A stretch of DNA of 39,854 bases from NCBI GenBank assembly GCA_016782865.1, contig JADHXR010000064.1, positions 1 to 39,854 of the forward strand, written 5' to 3'. Of the stretch, positions 16,041 through 24,082 are shown piece after piece (the first letter of the stretch is position 1; the number at the start of each line of letters is the position of its first letter). Both the position numbers and the translations under genes were made by a program. Source of the stretch: Phycisphaerae bacterium (GTDB lineage: Bacteria; Planctomycetota; Phycisphaerae; Sedimentisphaerales; Anaerobacaceae). The notes below the pieces were generated by a model. That model saw only the letters and a list, made by a program, of their open reading frames with translations. It ran no database searches and was not told where the DNA came from.

Positions 16041-16837
16041 ATGCTAAGGATATCGCCCCCTGGCAACTGGCCTCGGCTTACCTTTTACTGATACTGCCCC
16101 TGACTGTGATTCTATGGTACAGAATTCCGATCCTGGGACAGACGGCGCTGGCTGTCTTGCGTATGACGGCCCAACTGGTTTTTGTCGGACTCTACTTGCA
16201 GGTAGTATTCGAACTCAACAACTTATGGCTGAATCTCGCCTGGCTCAGCGTGATGGTCATAGTTGCCGACGTCTCAGTCGCGCGTTCCTGTGGGTTGCGA
16301 TTGACTCGAATTGCCCTGCCTTTGTTTGCGGCGCTGCTGCTTGGGGCGGCGGCGCCCATGCTGATATTCACGGGGCTGATCCTGCGATGCGAAAGTCTTA
16401 TGGATGCCCAATATGCGATCCCCATCGGCGGCATGATACTCGGCAATTGTCTCCGTGCCGATATCGTCGGCATCCGAACGTTTTACAGCTCAATACGGAC
16501 AAGTGAGAAATCATTTCATAACTCTCTGGCCCAGGGTGCACTGCTTCACGAAGCGGTTCGCCCGTTCATAACCGACGCCTGCCAGTCGGCGCTGGCCCCC
16601 GCCGTGGCCACGATGGCAACCATCGGACTGGTCTCGCTGCCCGGAATGATGACTGGTGTCATCCTCGGTGGAGCCAGTCCTTTCACGGCAATCAAATACC
16701 AGATCGCAATAATGATCGCCATATTTTCCGGAACGTCCGTGACAGTAACACTCGGCATCCGTCTGACCATGCGGTCGGCGTTCAATCACTATGGCCTGCT
16801 CAAGGAATCGATCTTCAAAGACGGCGGGGAATCATAA
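16037..16837 (+). CDS. FetB/YbbM-like (UPF0014) ABC transporter permease
   Basis: A 266-residue membrane protein of the UPF0014 family, with about seven helices. Family marks are RMTAQLVFVGLYLQVVF near the N-terminus, the AIPIGGMILGNCL segment, the cytoplasmic SFHNSLAQGALLHEAVRPFI, and SLPGMMTGVILGGASPFTAI in the C-terminal half. The ATG overlaps the FetA-like stop (ATGA), so the two are translationally coupled. Expected function is metal (iron) export together with the ATPase. Confidence 0.88.
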   Translation: MNAKDIAPWQLASAYLLLILPLTVILWYRIPILGQTALAVLRMTAQLVFVGLYLQVVFELNNLWLNLAWLSVMVIVADVSVARSCGLRLTRIALPLFAALLLGAAAPMLIFTGLILRCESLMDAQYAIPIGGMILGNCLRADIVGIRTFYSSIRTSEKSFHNSLAQGALLHEAVRPFITDACQSALAPAVATMATIGLVSLPGMMTGVILGGASPFTAIKYQIAIMIAIFSGTSVTVTLGIRLTMRSAFNHYGLLKESIFKDGGES

Positions 16838-16917
16838 GTATTGGGATTCGACCTGTGAGTCTGTTCAAGTACCGTTGAGACGATCTCAGATGATCGGGAA
16901 ATTATCTGTCAACCGGT

Positions 16918-17462
16918 TTGCGTGTCAGATCGTCCTACGGGTATAGTAAGAAAAGGGTCCGATACGAACTCTTAAGAAGGACCCCTCCGGATCGGATTTG
17001 CTGCAATGGGAAGTCATATCCGTGCTATCCGGAGACAATAGATCTCAGGCCGGATATTCCTTCGCCGTATACGACCTCGGACGGAACAGAAGTCGTGACA
17101 GCTCTGATGAAAGACGGGAATTATGCGATCGTACCGGTGACGATTGAGAATGGTGAGCCTTTGAGTTACAAAGAAGACAAGTGGGGCAAAGGCCGACAGC
17201 TCGAAATTGACGCCGCGGATTTTCCCACATTAGCCGCGACAGGGCTCCATTCTGAGGCGGAGCTGAATCGGGCGAAGATGATTGCGGGCCGGTCTATCGT
17301 GGAGATTACATCATGCGTTATGGCTTCTATGAAGGACACACCGACTACAGAGCAGATCCGATCGCAATTGCCTTCATCTTCGGGATCAGCAGTCTCGAAC
17401 AAATCGAAGCGGCATTTGAGGGCAGGCTGTACGAAGCATTGACACGGCCTTTTACCAGGTAG
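16918..17462 (+). pseudogene. Decayed gene of unknown family with a frame change
   Basis: Two protein-like parts lie in different frames. Frame 1 reads IPSPYTTSDGTEVVTALMKD, AIVPVTIENGEPLSYKEDKW and FPTLAATGLHSEAELNRAKM up to about 17290. From there frame 3 reads VYRGDYIMRYGFYEGHTDYR, DPIAIAFIFGISSLEQIEAA and FEGRLYEALTRPF, ending at the stop at 17460-17462. Both halves look like real coding sequence, but neither is complete. I remember similar C-terminal YGFYEGHT...DPIAIA...FG segments from hypothetical proteins in which the two parts are far apart, so an internal deletion is likely. The beginning (16918 to ~17040) is doubtful. It converges on the Hsp70-like gene with 5 bases between stops. 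Confidence 0.55.
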
Positions 17463-17467
17463 TCGGT

Positions 17468-19447
17468 CTAAAGCTGGGCTATTTCGGAGAGGCCTTCGAT
17501 TTGCTGCTCGGTAATCTTTCTAATCCGAGCTTCGAATTCGTCCTGTAATGTCACTGTCTCTTCTCGCAATCTCTCTTCGAGCTGTGAGCGGAATGCCTCG
17601 CGCGCTTTGTGGATTTTAGATTGTGTCAGGGCTCGCTTGATGACCCACGCCGGGGCGTCCCAACTCTCGGCCAGCTTTGCGGCCTTCTCTTTTCCGTGCC
17701 GGACCGTTAAATACGCGATCACCAGAGCGAACACGGCTCCGCCGATCAATCCGACCGGACCCGATACCAGGATTGCCGTACCGGCGCCTCCGCACAGGAT
17801 CGCCCCGATACTGGTTGCGATCCCGATGACGAACCATCCGACCGTGTCCATAATCCCGCCGTATAGATCCGGCGCGTCCGAGCCGACGGCGTCGCTGCCT
17901 ATCGAGATTTTCCTGCCCTGCTCGATTTGAGCATCTCCCAGGCTCAAGCCGTGAGACTCGAACCATTTGGTGAGCAGGTCCCTGACCTGTTCGGGCAATC
18001 CCATCCTGAGGGTTTGCATTCTCTCTTCGACGATTTTCTTAAGATCCGGCTCGAACGATTTTGCTGTCGAGGACACACTCTTTTTGAGCGAGGCGAGAGA
18101 GCCGCCTTTGGCCCTGTATTCCTGCAGGACAGGTTTGATTTTCTTATCGAACAATTCCAACGTAATATCGGTAGCGACGTCCACCACGTATGCGTCGGTT
18201 ATCTTGCGAACGAGCGGCCTGACCTTTGTCCGGCAGAACTGCGGAAGTTCTTCCCTGAGTCTGCTGCGGGTCTTTTCAAATTGCCTTTGAAGGGGTGACA
18301 AAATTGCGAGCCCTTCGGAGATAACAGCGTAAGGCCTGTCGCTGCGCATCAGATGTGACGGGTCGAGCCCCAGCGCTTCGGATAGACAATCATAAACAAA
18401 GGGCCACTGGCTGCTGCCCCCGGCAAGAATCACCCGACAGATGTCGCCGGTGCCGATCTTTTTCTCGGCCAGCCCCTGTGTCAACGACTGCCGGAACCAC
18501 TCGATGAGGTTTATCGGCTTGTCTTGTCGGATCAGCCTGCCGGATTCGAGACCGATCCCTTGCAGGTAGCTGACGAAAGCGGGGCTTGGTTCGTAGGCCT
18601 TGGCTCGGTCCAGAAATGCGTTCCAGTTCATGCCCCTGAGGCTTCCGTAGCGCCCGACGGACTTGTTGACGCTTTCGCTTCGGTCCCGGGCCATTGTCAG
18701 CGAGAAGAACTCCTTCACCTCCCGGCAGAGATACGATTGAACGTAGTAGGTGTCTCTCGCCCGTTCGATTTCCTTCAAGGCGGCGGCGTTCTCGTCCAGG
18801 AACCACCGGAAGAACAAGTCGTCGAACAGACGTCCTCCCAGTTCCATGTCACCCCAGGAGTAGCACTCGTGCAGGCTGCGCAGAAACGCGAAGTCGCACG
18901 TGCCGCCGCCGAAGTCGACGATCAGGACTCCCCTGAGTGCTTCGTCGGGCGAGAAGTCCTTGTGCCACAAATGGGAAAGCAGGGCCCCCTTGGGCTCGTC
19001 CAGGAGCTTGACGTCCCCGTATCCGGCGGCTTTGGCGATTTCTCTCAGCTTAGTCCTGAAACCCTCCCCGGCCTCACTCGGCACACCTACGATCACTTCG
19101 TGCCGGGCCGGATCGAGGACGATGTGCTGCTTTTGCGATTGTTCCACAACGGTCCGCAGGAAGTCCTCGGCGTTCTTCGCCGCCTCTTCGCTTGTTGTCA
19201 CATCGGGCTTGAACTGTGTGCACAGGCGGTAATGCTCACGTTCTTCGTTCGATGATTCTCCATATTCGTGCAGCGCGGGATTGCCGACAAGCGGCTCTTT
19301 ATCCCGGCGATAGAGAATTGCGGTGGGGATTCCGTCCCGTCCCGAGCCGAAATCGACGCCGACGGGGGATATCTGGTCCGCCGGACACTTACAGAAGTAA
19401 GAGTTCGTGGTCCCGAAATCAATCGCTAAGATACTCGGCTCACTCAT
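17468..19447 (-). CDS. Hsp70/DnaK-type ATPase with C-terminal membrane anchor
   Basis: A 659-residue protein. The actin-like ATPase core is complete: phosphate-1 loop DFGTTNS (10-16), phosphate-2 loop DFGGGTCDF (178-186), adenosine loop AGGSSQWPF (342-350). The usual substrate-binding beta-domain does not follow. Instead there is a helical region (~385-510), a Gly-rich double membrane hairpin (~532-582, with GWFVIGIATSIGAILCGGAG and GPVGLIGGAVFALVIAYL), then a charged coiled coil to the end. So it is a membrane-tethered Hsp70-like motor and not a general DnaK. The ATG at 19447 lies 2 bases after the stop of the multi-pass membrane gene, and an exported FKBP isomerase heads the same run of genes. 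I infer a role in membrane or envelope protein handling; the partner and the substrate are unknown. Confidence 0.85.
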   Translation of the reverse strand: MSEPSILAIDFGTTNSYFCKCPADQISPVGVDFGSGRDGIPTAILYRRDKEPLVGNPALHEYGESSNEEREHYRLCTQFKPDVTTSEEAAKNAEDFLRTVVEQSQKQHIVLDPARHEVIVGVPSEAGEGFRTKLREIAKAAGYGDVKLLDEPKGALLSHLWHKDFSPDEALRGVLIVDFGGGTCDFAFLRSLHECYSWGDMELGGRLFDDLFFRWFLDENAAALKEIERARDTYYVQSYLCREVKEFFSLTMARDRSESVNKSVGRYGSLRGMNWNAFLDRAKAYEPSPAFVSYLQGIGLESGRLIRQDKPINLIEWFRQSLTQGLAEKKIGTGDICRVILAGGSSQWPFVYDCLSEALGLDPSHLMRSDRPYAVISEGLAILSPLQRQFEKTRSRLREELPQFCRTKVRPLVRKITDAYVVDVATDITLELFDKKIKPVLQEYRAKGGSLASLKKSVSSTAKSFEPDLKKIVEERMQTLRMGLPEQVRDLLTKWFESHGLSLGDAQIEQGRKISIGSDAVGSDAPDLYGGIMDTVGWFVIGIATSIGAILCGGAGTAILVSGPVGLIGGAVFALVIAYLTVRHGKEKAAKLAESWDAPAWVIKRALTQSKIHKAREAFRSQLEERLREETVTLQDEFEARIRKITEQQIEGLSEIAQL

Positions 19448-19449
19448 GT

Positions 19450-20436
19450 TTACTGCTTGTCTCGAAGCTTTCTTACCAATCCTCGTTCCATGACCTCACC
19501 GTCGAAGACAACAGGCCGGCGCTCGATTCTGACCTTGTCACCTTCGGCGACGTGGCCAAACGGTTCGTATTTGTTCAGAAGGTCACTCGTCCAGGCGATT
19601 ACGCTCTGCTCACCGGCGGGGGCCGAGGAGAACGCAGGCGAACCTTCCAGTCCTTCGAAGCCGCAGTTCCGTGCTTGCTGTATCAGCTCGTCCGCTGCGA
19701 CCGACAGTGACTCGGGTGCGGTTTGGTGCAGGGCGTAGATCAGCCCTGCGATCTTGCGAAATGCAGATTCCTTGTCCGCCGGGGTATCCTGCGACCGCGT
19801 TCGCCAAGAGCATAACGCCGCCAGCAAGGAAATCGCCAGGCCCAGCCACTGCTCGATCGACGTGCGCACGACCCGCTCATGGCTGCGACGATCATATCCC
19901 GGCAGACGCTGGGCCATTCCAAAGACCCGGCCGAATAGCTTGAGCAAAATGCTGCTTCGTGACAGCCTGTGGACAATCAGAACCGCAAGAAGCGCACCGA
20001 GAGGCCCGCCGAGGGCCAGTCCCACGTCGCGCATCTCGAATGCCAATCTAAACAGCGGAGTCAGGATGACCATCCCCAGGATGGCGCCTATCATGGCGCT
20101 GACGGCGAGTCGATAAGCTTTGGGCGCCGAGTGCCTCGCCGGTTCGGGTATCAGCAACTCTCTAACAATCGAATCGAAGATCAGTGCGACCGAAGCCGTC
20201 GAACGCTCGTCGGTGACGGAGCCACCGCTGACGAGCGATACGGAGGCGGGACTGAGCAGTTCCCTTCTCAGTAGCGACCGAGCCGCCGCCTGGGCGACAT
20301 CAAGCTCAGCTTGCGTGGGAGAACTACCGGCGCCCAGAGACACAAAATATTGATCCGTTGCGCCGTTGATCAAGTCACGGCGCAACTTCTCGGTTCCCGC
20401 ATACGCCTCAAGGATTTTCTCTTTCACGTCGAGCAT
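19450..20436 (-). CDS. Multi-pass membrane protein, probable partner of the Hsp70-like ATPase
   Basis: A 328-residue protein without a family that I can name. A soluble, mostly helical N-terminus (1-105) is followed by membrane segments near 110-126, 137-156 and 196-212, and a cytoplasmic C-terminal domain (~220-328). The last 45 residues (NKYEPFGHVAEGDKVRIERR, then PVVFDGEVMERGLVRK) faintly recall the beta-domain of GrpE, the DnaK nucleotide exchange factor, where EPFDP...G.V..G.VLR occurs; this likeness is weak. The gene ends 2 bases before the Hsp70-like ATG, strong evidence for a joint job. I prefer the ATG at 20436 (LDVKEKILEAYAG); a GTG at 20490, only 5 bases after the FKBP stop, would add residues encoded by the hairpin at 20449-20476. 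Confidence 0.75.
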   Translation of the reverse strand: MLDVKEKILEAYAGTEKLRRDLINGATDQYFVSLGAGSSPTQAELDVAQAAARSLLRRELLSPASVSLVSGGSVTDERSTASVALIFDSIVRELLIPEPARHSAPKAYRLAVSAMIGAILGMVILTPLFRLAFEMRDVGLALGGPLGALLAVLIVHRLSRSSILLKLFGRVFGMAQRLPGYDRRSHERVVRTSIEQWLGLAISLLAALCSWRTRSQDTPADKESAFRKIAGLIYALHQTAPESLSVAADELIQQARNCGFEGLEGSPAFSSAPAGEQSVIAWTSDLLNKYEPFGHVAEGDKVRIERRPVVFDGEVMERGLVRKLRDKQ

Positions 20437-20448
20437 GAACGAGTAGTT

Positions 20449-20476
20449 GGCAGGGTGGGGCGTGCCCCACCCTGCC
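20449..20476. repeat. Perfect 13-bp inverted repeat at the gene junction
   Basis: GGCAGGGTGGGGC (20449-20461), a 2-base centre, then the exact reverse complement (20464-20476). It lies between the FKBP stop and the preferred start of the membrane gene. There is no T-run, so it does not look like an intrinsic terminator; it resembles GC-rich dispersed palindromes of such genomes. As RNA it could lower read-through or hinder initiation at 20436. Confidence 0.7.
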
Positions 20477-20495
20477 GGGCAAATCTTCACATTTC

Positions 20496-21341
20496 CTACT
20501 TAACCGTCCCAACGGGTTTGGCCGGCTCGGCCGGCTTAGCTGGCTCGGCCGGTTTGGCTGGCTCGGTCGGTTTGGCTGGCTCGGCCGGCTTGACGATCTC
20601 CAGCAGCTCAATTTCGAAAACAAGAGCGGAATTGGCCGGGATGGTCGGTCTTGGCCGGGAGCCGTAAGCCAGGTTGGCGGGAATGTACAGCTCCCACTTG
20701 CCGCCTTCCTTCATGAGCTGCAGTGCCTCGACCCAGCCCTTGATCACGCCTGTGACGGGAAACTCGGCGGGTTTGCCGCGCTTGTACGAGCTGTCGAACT
20801 CCGTGCCGTCGATTAGCGTGCCGCGGTAGTGAGTCTTGACTTTGTCGGTTGCGACGGGGGTGTTGCCAGTACCTTCCTTAATCACTTTGTACTGCAGACC
20901 GCTCGGCAGAACTATTACGCCTTCTTTGGTCTTGTTGGCCTCAAGGTACGCCTTGCCTTTGGCGAGGCCCTCAGAAGCCTCCTTTGCCTGCTTGGCGGCC
21001 TGTTCCTGTTTCCTGCGCGCCAGCCAGGCGTCGTACACCGTTTTCATCTCGGCCTGGCTCATCGCCGGCTTCTGGTCCGTCAAGGCATCTTTGAGTCCCG
21101 AAATCACAGCGTCAACATCGACCTCAACTTTTGCTGTCCTGATGCTCGCGGCCAGTTGGGTCCCTATTATGTAGCTGATCTTTTCCATTTCTGTTTCGAG
21201 GGAAATCCCCTTTGCGACCACCGCTTCAACGCTGGGCACGGTTGCCGTCGTCGTTTCTTTTGCACCTTCCTCGGCTGCATAGACCGACATCGCAATCAAA
21301 CAGCCCAATACCAACATCGCAATGCTAATTCTTGTCTTCAC
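20496..21341 (-). CDS. Exported FKBP-type peptidyl-prolyl isomerase
   Basis: A 281-residue protein: signal peptide (ISIAMLVLGCLIAMSVYAA), an FKBP N-terminal helical dimerisation domain (EKISYIIGTQLAASIRTAKV and on), then the FKBP catalytic domain (VKTHYRGTLIDGTEFDSSYK, VIKGWVEALQLMKEGGKWEL, YIPANLAYGSRPRPTIPANS, ALVFEIELLEI). That is the Mip/FkpA layout, a periplasmic isomerase and chaperone. The tail is a Pro/Ala repeat (EPAKP units) made by tandem DNA repeats at ~20515-20590. The GTG at 21341 is the start: AAGGAG stands 6 bases before it, and the promoter at 21431-21459 puts transcription start below the longer candidate start at 21422. It heads the run that includes the membrane protein and the Hsp70-like gene. 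Confidence 0.9.
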   Translation of the reverse strand: MKTRISIAMLVLGCLIAMSVYAAEEGAKETTTATVPSVEAVVAKGISLETEMEKISYIIGTQLAASIRTAKVEVDVDAVISGLKDALTDQKPAMSQAEMKTVYDAWLARRKQEQAAKQAKEASEGLAKGKAYLEANKTKEGVIVLPSGLQYKVIKEGTGNTPVATDKVKTHYRGTLIDGTEFDSSYKRGKPAEFPVTGVIKGWVEALQLMKEGGKWELYIPANLAYGSRPRPTIPANSALVFEIELLEIVKPAEPAKPTEPAKPAEPAKPAEPAKPVGTVK

Positions 21342-21430
21342 AATTTTCTCCTTTTTTCGCTTGAAAAAGACCGCGGTGTGCCGGATCTGCTGACAATCCT
21401 GCATAACACACAACTCAAACACAACGGCAG

Positions 21431-21459
21431 ACTATACCAGAAAACTCAGGATAAGACAA
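21431..21459 (-). promoter_or_regulatory. sigma70-like promoter of the FKBP / membrane protein / Hsp70 operon
   Basis: TTGTCT (21454-21459), a 17-nt spacer and TATAGT (21431-21436) on the minus strand, giving a leader of about 80 bases before the GTG at 21341. No heat-shock type element (CIRCE or HrcA site) was seen. Confidence 0.55.
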
Positions 21460-21867
21460 AGCATTTTTAGCTATGCGAATAGATGGCAGTTTCTTCTTGA
21501 CTCTGAGGCGGCTGATGTGGTACATTTGGAATGTATGGATTCTGCGTATCTTCCGGCTCTCCGGCGGGCAGTATTCTTGTGGTTCCGTGCGGTTTCCGGC
21601 AATCATGGAGTGAGAAAAGGCAGAGGACGGCTACGAACAAACTGGAATTGCGTGCAAACTGTTGCCATGCCAGCAACGGGCAGGCTTCAAAAGAAGGAGG
21701 TGATATCAAGGTGTAAAAGACGTCCTGGGGCAGACATATGCAGGAAGTTGGTGGTGTAAGATTCTTTCTGCAAATTCGAGTGAAGTGGTCTTATTTGCCC
21801 CTTTCGCAGGAAGGTGAGGGCAAGGATCATTATCGGTTGTTTTTGACTTTTATAAGGGAGGACTATT
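21460..21867 (+). other. Intergenic region before the secreted modular protein
   Basis: About 400 bases. A near-perfect ribosome binding site AAGGAGGTGAT (21694-21704) is followed 7 bases later by GTG-TAA (21711-21716), so it serves no gene that I can see and may be left over from a deleted start. Close to the next gene there is AAGGGAGGA 5 bases before the ATG at 21868. No RNA gene or terminator was recognised. Confidence 0.4.
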
Positions 21868-23937
21868 ATGTCCAAGAAATCAATTCTTCTAACGTTGCTT
21901 GTGCTGGCGGCCGCCAGTACGTCTGCTCACGCCGACAAACTCACCGGATTGGCGGATGTTACCGTGGTCGACGGCGAGATCATAAGCTTTCGGCACGAGG
22001 GAACGGAATATGTTGTCGCCGATGAGGATGTGGCACTGGGCACAACGACAAGGTGGTACATCGATGCGGGCGTTGAGGTCTTGTGGGCGGAAGGGGATCC
22101 CGTTCCCGCAGCGGCACCGACGGTACCCAACCCGTCGTCCACTGCCAAGGCCGGCGATGTGGGCTCGAAAGCCGACAATTTCCTGTTCACCCTGGATGGG
22201 GCCACTAACATATCGTCAATTGACGGGATCAACTTTCAGGAGACGGTTTTTCCTTTCCTGACGAATACATTCTTCGTGTTCGAGCGAAACGGCAATGACA
22301 ACGGTACTGTTCAGGCCATTTTGCCGGACGGCTCGCTGGGAGCCGCGATGACGCTCACGGCAGGCGGCGCACCCTATGCCAGCACGGGAGTCGACGTCAA
22401 TGGCCAGACGGCCTATGGCTATGTCGTAACAACGGACGTGCCGGTCCAGGGCATACGAATCACGGCGGAGGGGCACGACACGCTTAGTCTTTCGGCACTG
22501 CCGGTGATACCCCATACTGCTCACAGGCCGGATCCTGCCGACGGTGCGCTGCTTGACCAGACATGGGTCACCCTCGGCTGGTCGCCGGGCAAGAGTGCGG
22601 TCTCGCACGACGTATATCTGGGCGAGAATTTCGACGACGTCAGCGAGGGTATTGGCGATACATTCCGGGGCAACATGACCGAAACGAGTCTCATTGCCGG
22701 CTTTCCCGGATTTCCCATCCCGGACGGTCTGGTTCCGGGAACGACTTACTACTGGCGAGTCGATGCGGTCAACGACGCCAACGCAGCAAGTCCCTGGAGG
22801 GGTGACGTCTGGAGCTTCTCCATTCAGCCCTATACCGCCTACAATCCCGACCCGGCCGACGGCGCTGAGTTTGTCGGTCTCAGCGCGACTCTTGGCTGGT
22901 CGCCAGGCTACGGCGCTGCATTGCACACCGTTTACGTCGGTACCAGTTTCGACGATGTAAATGATGCCGTCGGAGGAGCCCCGCGGGGGACCACAACATA
23001 CAGCCCCGGCCCGCTCGAACGGGAAAAGGTCTATTACTGGCGGGTTGATGAGTTCAATCCCCCGACTACGCACAAAGGCGATATCTGGAGCTTTACCACG
23101 CCGGGCGCCGTGGGCAATCCACAGCCGGCTAACGGCGCTGTGGATGTGCCGATGATCGCAACGCTTTCATGGACGCCGGCGGATAATGCTGCTTCGAGTG
23201 ATCTGTACTTCGGTACCGACGCCGATGCAGTGAAAAATGCCACCAAGGCCTCGCCTGAGTACATAGGCAACAGGGCACTGGGTTCGGAGAGCTATGATCC
23301 CGGTAAGCTTGCGTTGGACATGGCTTACTACTGGCGTGTGGATGCGGTTTATCCCGCTGAGACGGTCAAAGGCCTGCTCTGGAGCCTTGCGACAGCCGAC
23401 TTCATCGCAGTGGACGATTTTGAATCCTATAATGACATTGATCCACCTGATGCGGCGAGCAACAGGATATTCGACAAGTGGATCGACGGCTTTGGGACCA
23501 CGACAAACGGCGCTCTCGTTGGTAATGATCTTCCTCCCTATGCCGAGCAGAATATCGTTCACGCCGGTGGCCAGTCGATGCCGTACCTGTACGACAACAA
23601 TCTGAAGACCTCCGAGGCGACGTTGACGTTAGTATATCCGCATGACTGGAGCGAGCAAGGCGTTGCGAAGCTGTCATTGTGGTTCCGCGGCGATTCTGGT
23701 AATTCAGCCGAGCGGATGTTTGTTGCTGCCGGCGGTAACGCTGTGGTCTACCATGACGACGCGAGCGCATCGCAGATAACCGGATGGACCGAGTGGGTGA
23801 TCGACTTGCAGGCATTCGCGGGTGTTAACCTCACCAATGTCAATACCGTTACCATTGGCTTCGGCACCAAGAATAGTCCGGCGGCCGGCGGCACAGGAAC
23901 AATGTACTTCGACGACATTCGGCTCAACAGGCCGTGA
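21868..23937 (+). CDS. Secreted modular protein with fibronectin-III-like repeats
   Basis: A 689-residue protein with a signal peptide (ILLTLLVLAAASTSAHA). Residues ~25-210 form a unique beta-rich domain. Then come three ~90-residue fibronectin-III/Ig-like modules, each with a DVYLG...FDDV strand and the repeated ending TYYWRVDAV / VYYWRVDEF / AYYWRVDAV plus KG.(I/L)WS(F/L). The C-terminal ~180 residues (FIAVDDFESYNDIDPPDAAS and on to GTGTMYFDDIRL) form a jelly-roll-like domain, plausibly carbohydrate-binding. There is no catalytic motif and no known anchor. The last ~825 bases are almost the same as in the next gene. The start has AAGGGAGGA 5 bases upstream. A role in glycan adhesion is inferred. 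Confidence 0.75.
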   Translation: MSKKSILLTLLVLAAASTSAHADKLTGLADVTVVDGEIISFRHEGTEYVVADEDVALGTTTRWYIDAGVEVLWAEGDPVPAAAPTVPNPSSTAKAGDVGSKADNFLFTLDGATNISSIDGINFQETVFPFLTNTFFVFERNGNDNGTVQAILPDGSLGAAMTLTAGGAPYASTGVDVNGQTAYGYVVTTDVPVQGIRITAEGHDTLSLSALPVIPHTAHRPDPADGALLDQTWVTLGWSPGKSAVSHDVYLGENFDDVSEGIGDTFRGNMTETSLIAGFPGFPIPDGLVPGTTYYWRVDAVNDANAASPWRGDVWSFSIQPYTAYNPDPADGAEFVGLSATLGWSPGYGAALHTVYVGTSFDDVNDAVGGAPRGTTTYSPGPLEREKVYYWRVDEFNPPTTHKGDIWSFTTPGAVGNPQPANGAVDVPMIATLSWTPADNAASSDLYFGTDADAVKNATKASPEYIGNRALGSESYDPGKLALDMAYYWRVDAVYPAETVKGLLWSLATADFIAVDDFESYNDIDPPDAASNRIFDKWIDGFGTTTNGALVGNDLPPYAEQNIVHAGGQSMPYLYDNNLKTSEATLTLVYPHDWSEQGVAKLSLWFRGDSGNSAERMFVAAGGNAVVYHDDASASQITGWTEWVIDLQAFAGVNLTNVNTVTIGFGTKNSPAAGGTGTMYFDDIRLNRP
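23095..23919 (+). repeat. Long direct repeat, copy A (3' part of the first modular gene)
   Basis: From ACCACGCCGGGCGCCGTGGG to GACGACATT this region aligns with 25361-26191, with long identical blocks, many synonymous changes and one two-codon insertion in the second copy. It codes for the last fibronectin-like module and the C-terminal domain. Confidence 0.8.
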
Positions 23938-24082
23938 ATGTGGATCTGTGTGAGCGGCCTGACAAACCAGGTATGTCCTGAGACGCCGGGAATTGGGGCT
24001 GACATTGCAGGTAGGGTTGGGCTTGTAGGGATTGTCGTGCAAATTGGAAGAACTGTTGAATCTGTTTTCTATGAGGTCTGTA

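Noticed and set aside
18524..19255. Plus-strand frame of 243 codons opposite the Hsp70-like gene
   Set aside because: Antisense to conserved ATPase loops, without recognisable motifs.
20449..20476. Intrinsic terminator after the FKBP gene
   Set aside because: A strong hairpin, but no T-run on either strand, and a tightly linked gene follows.
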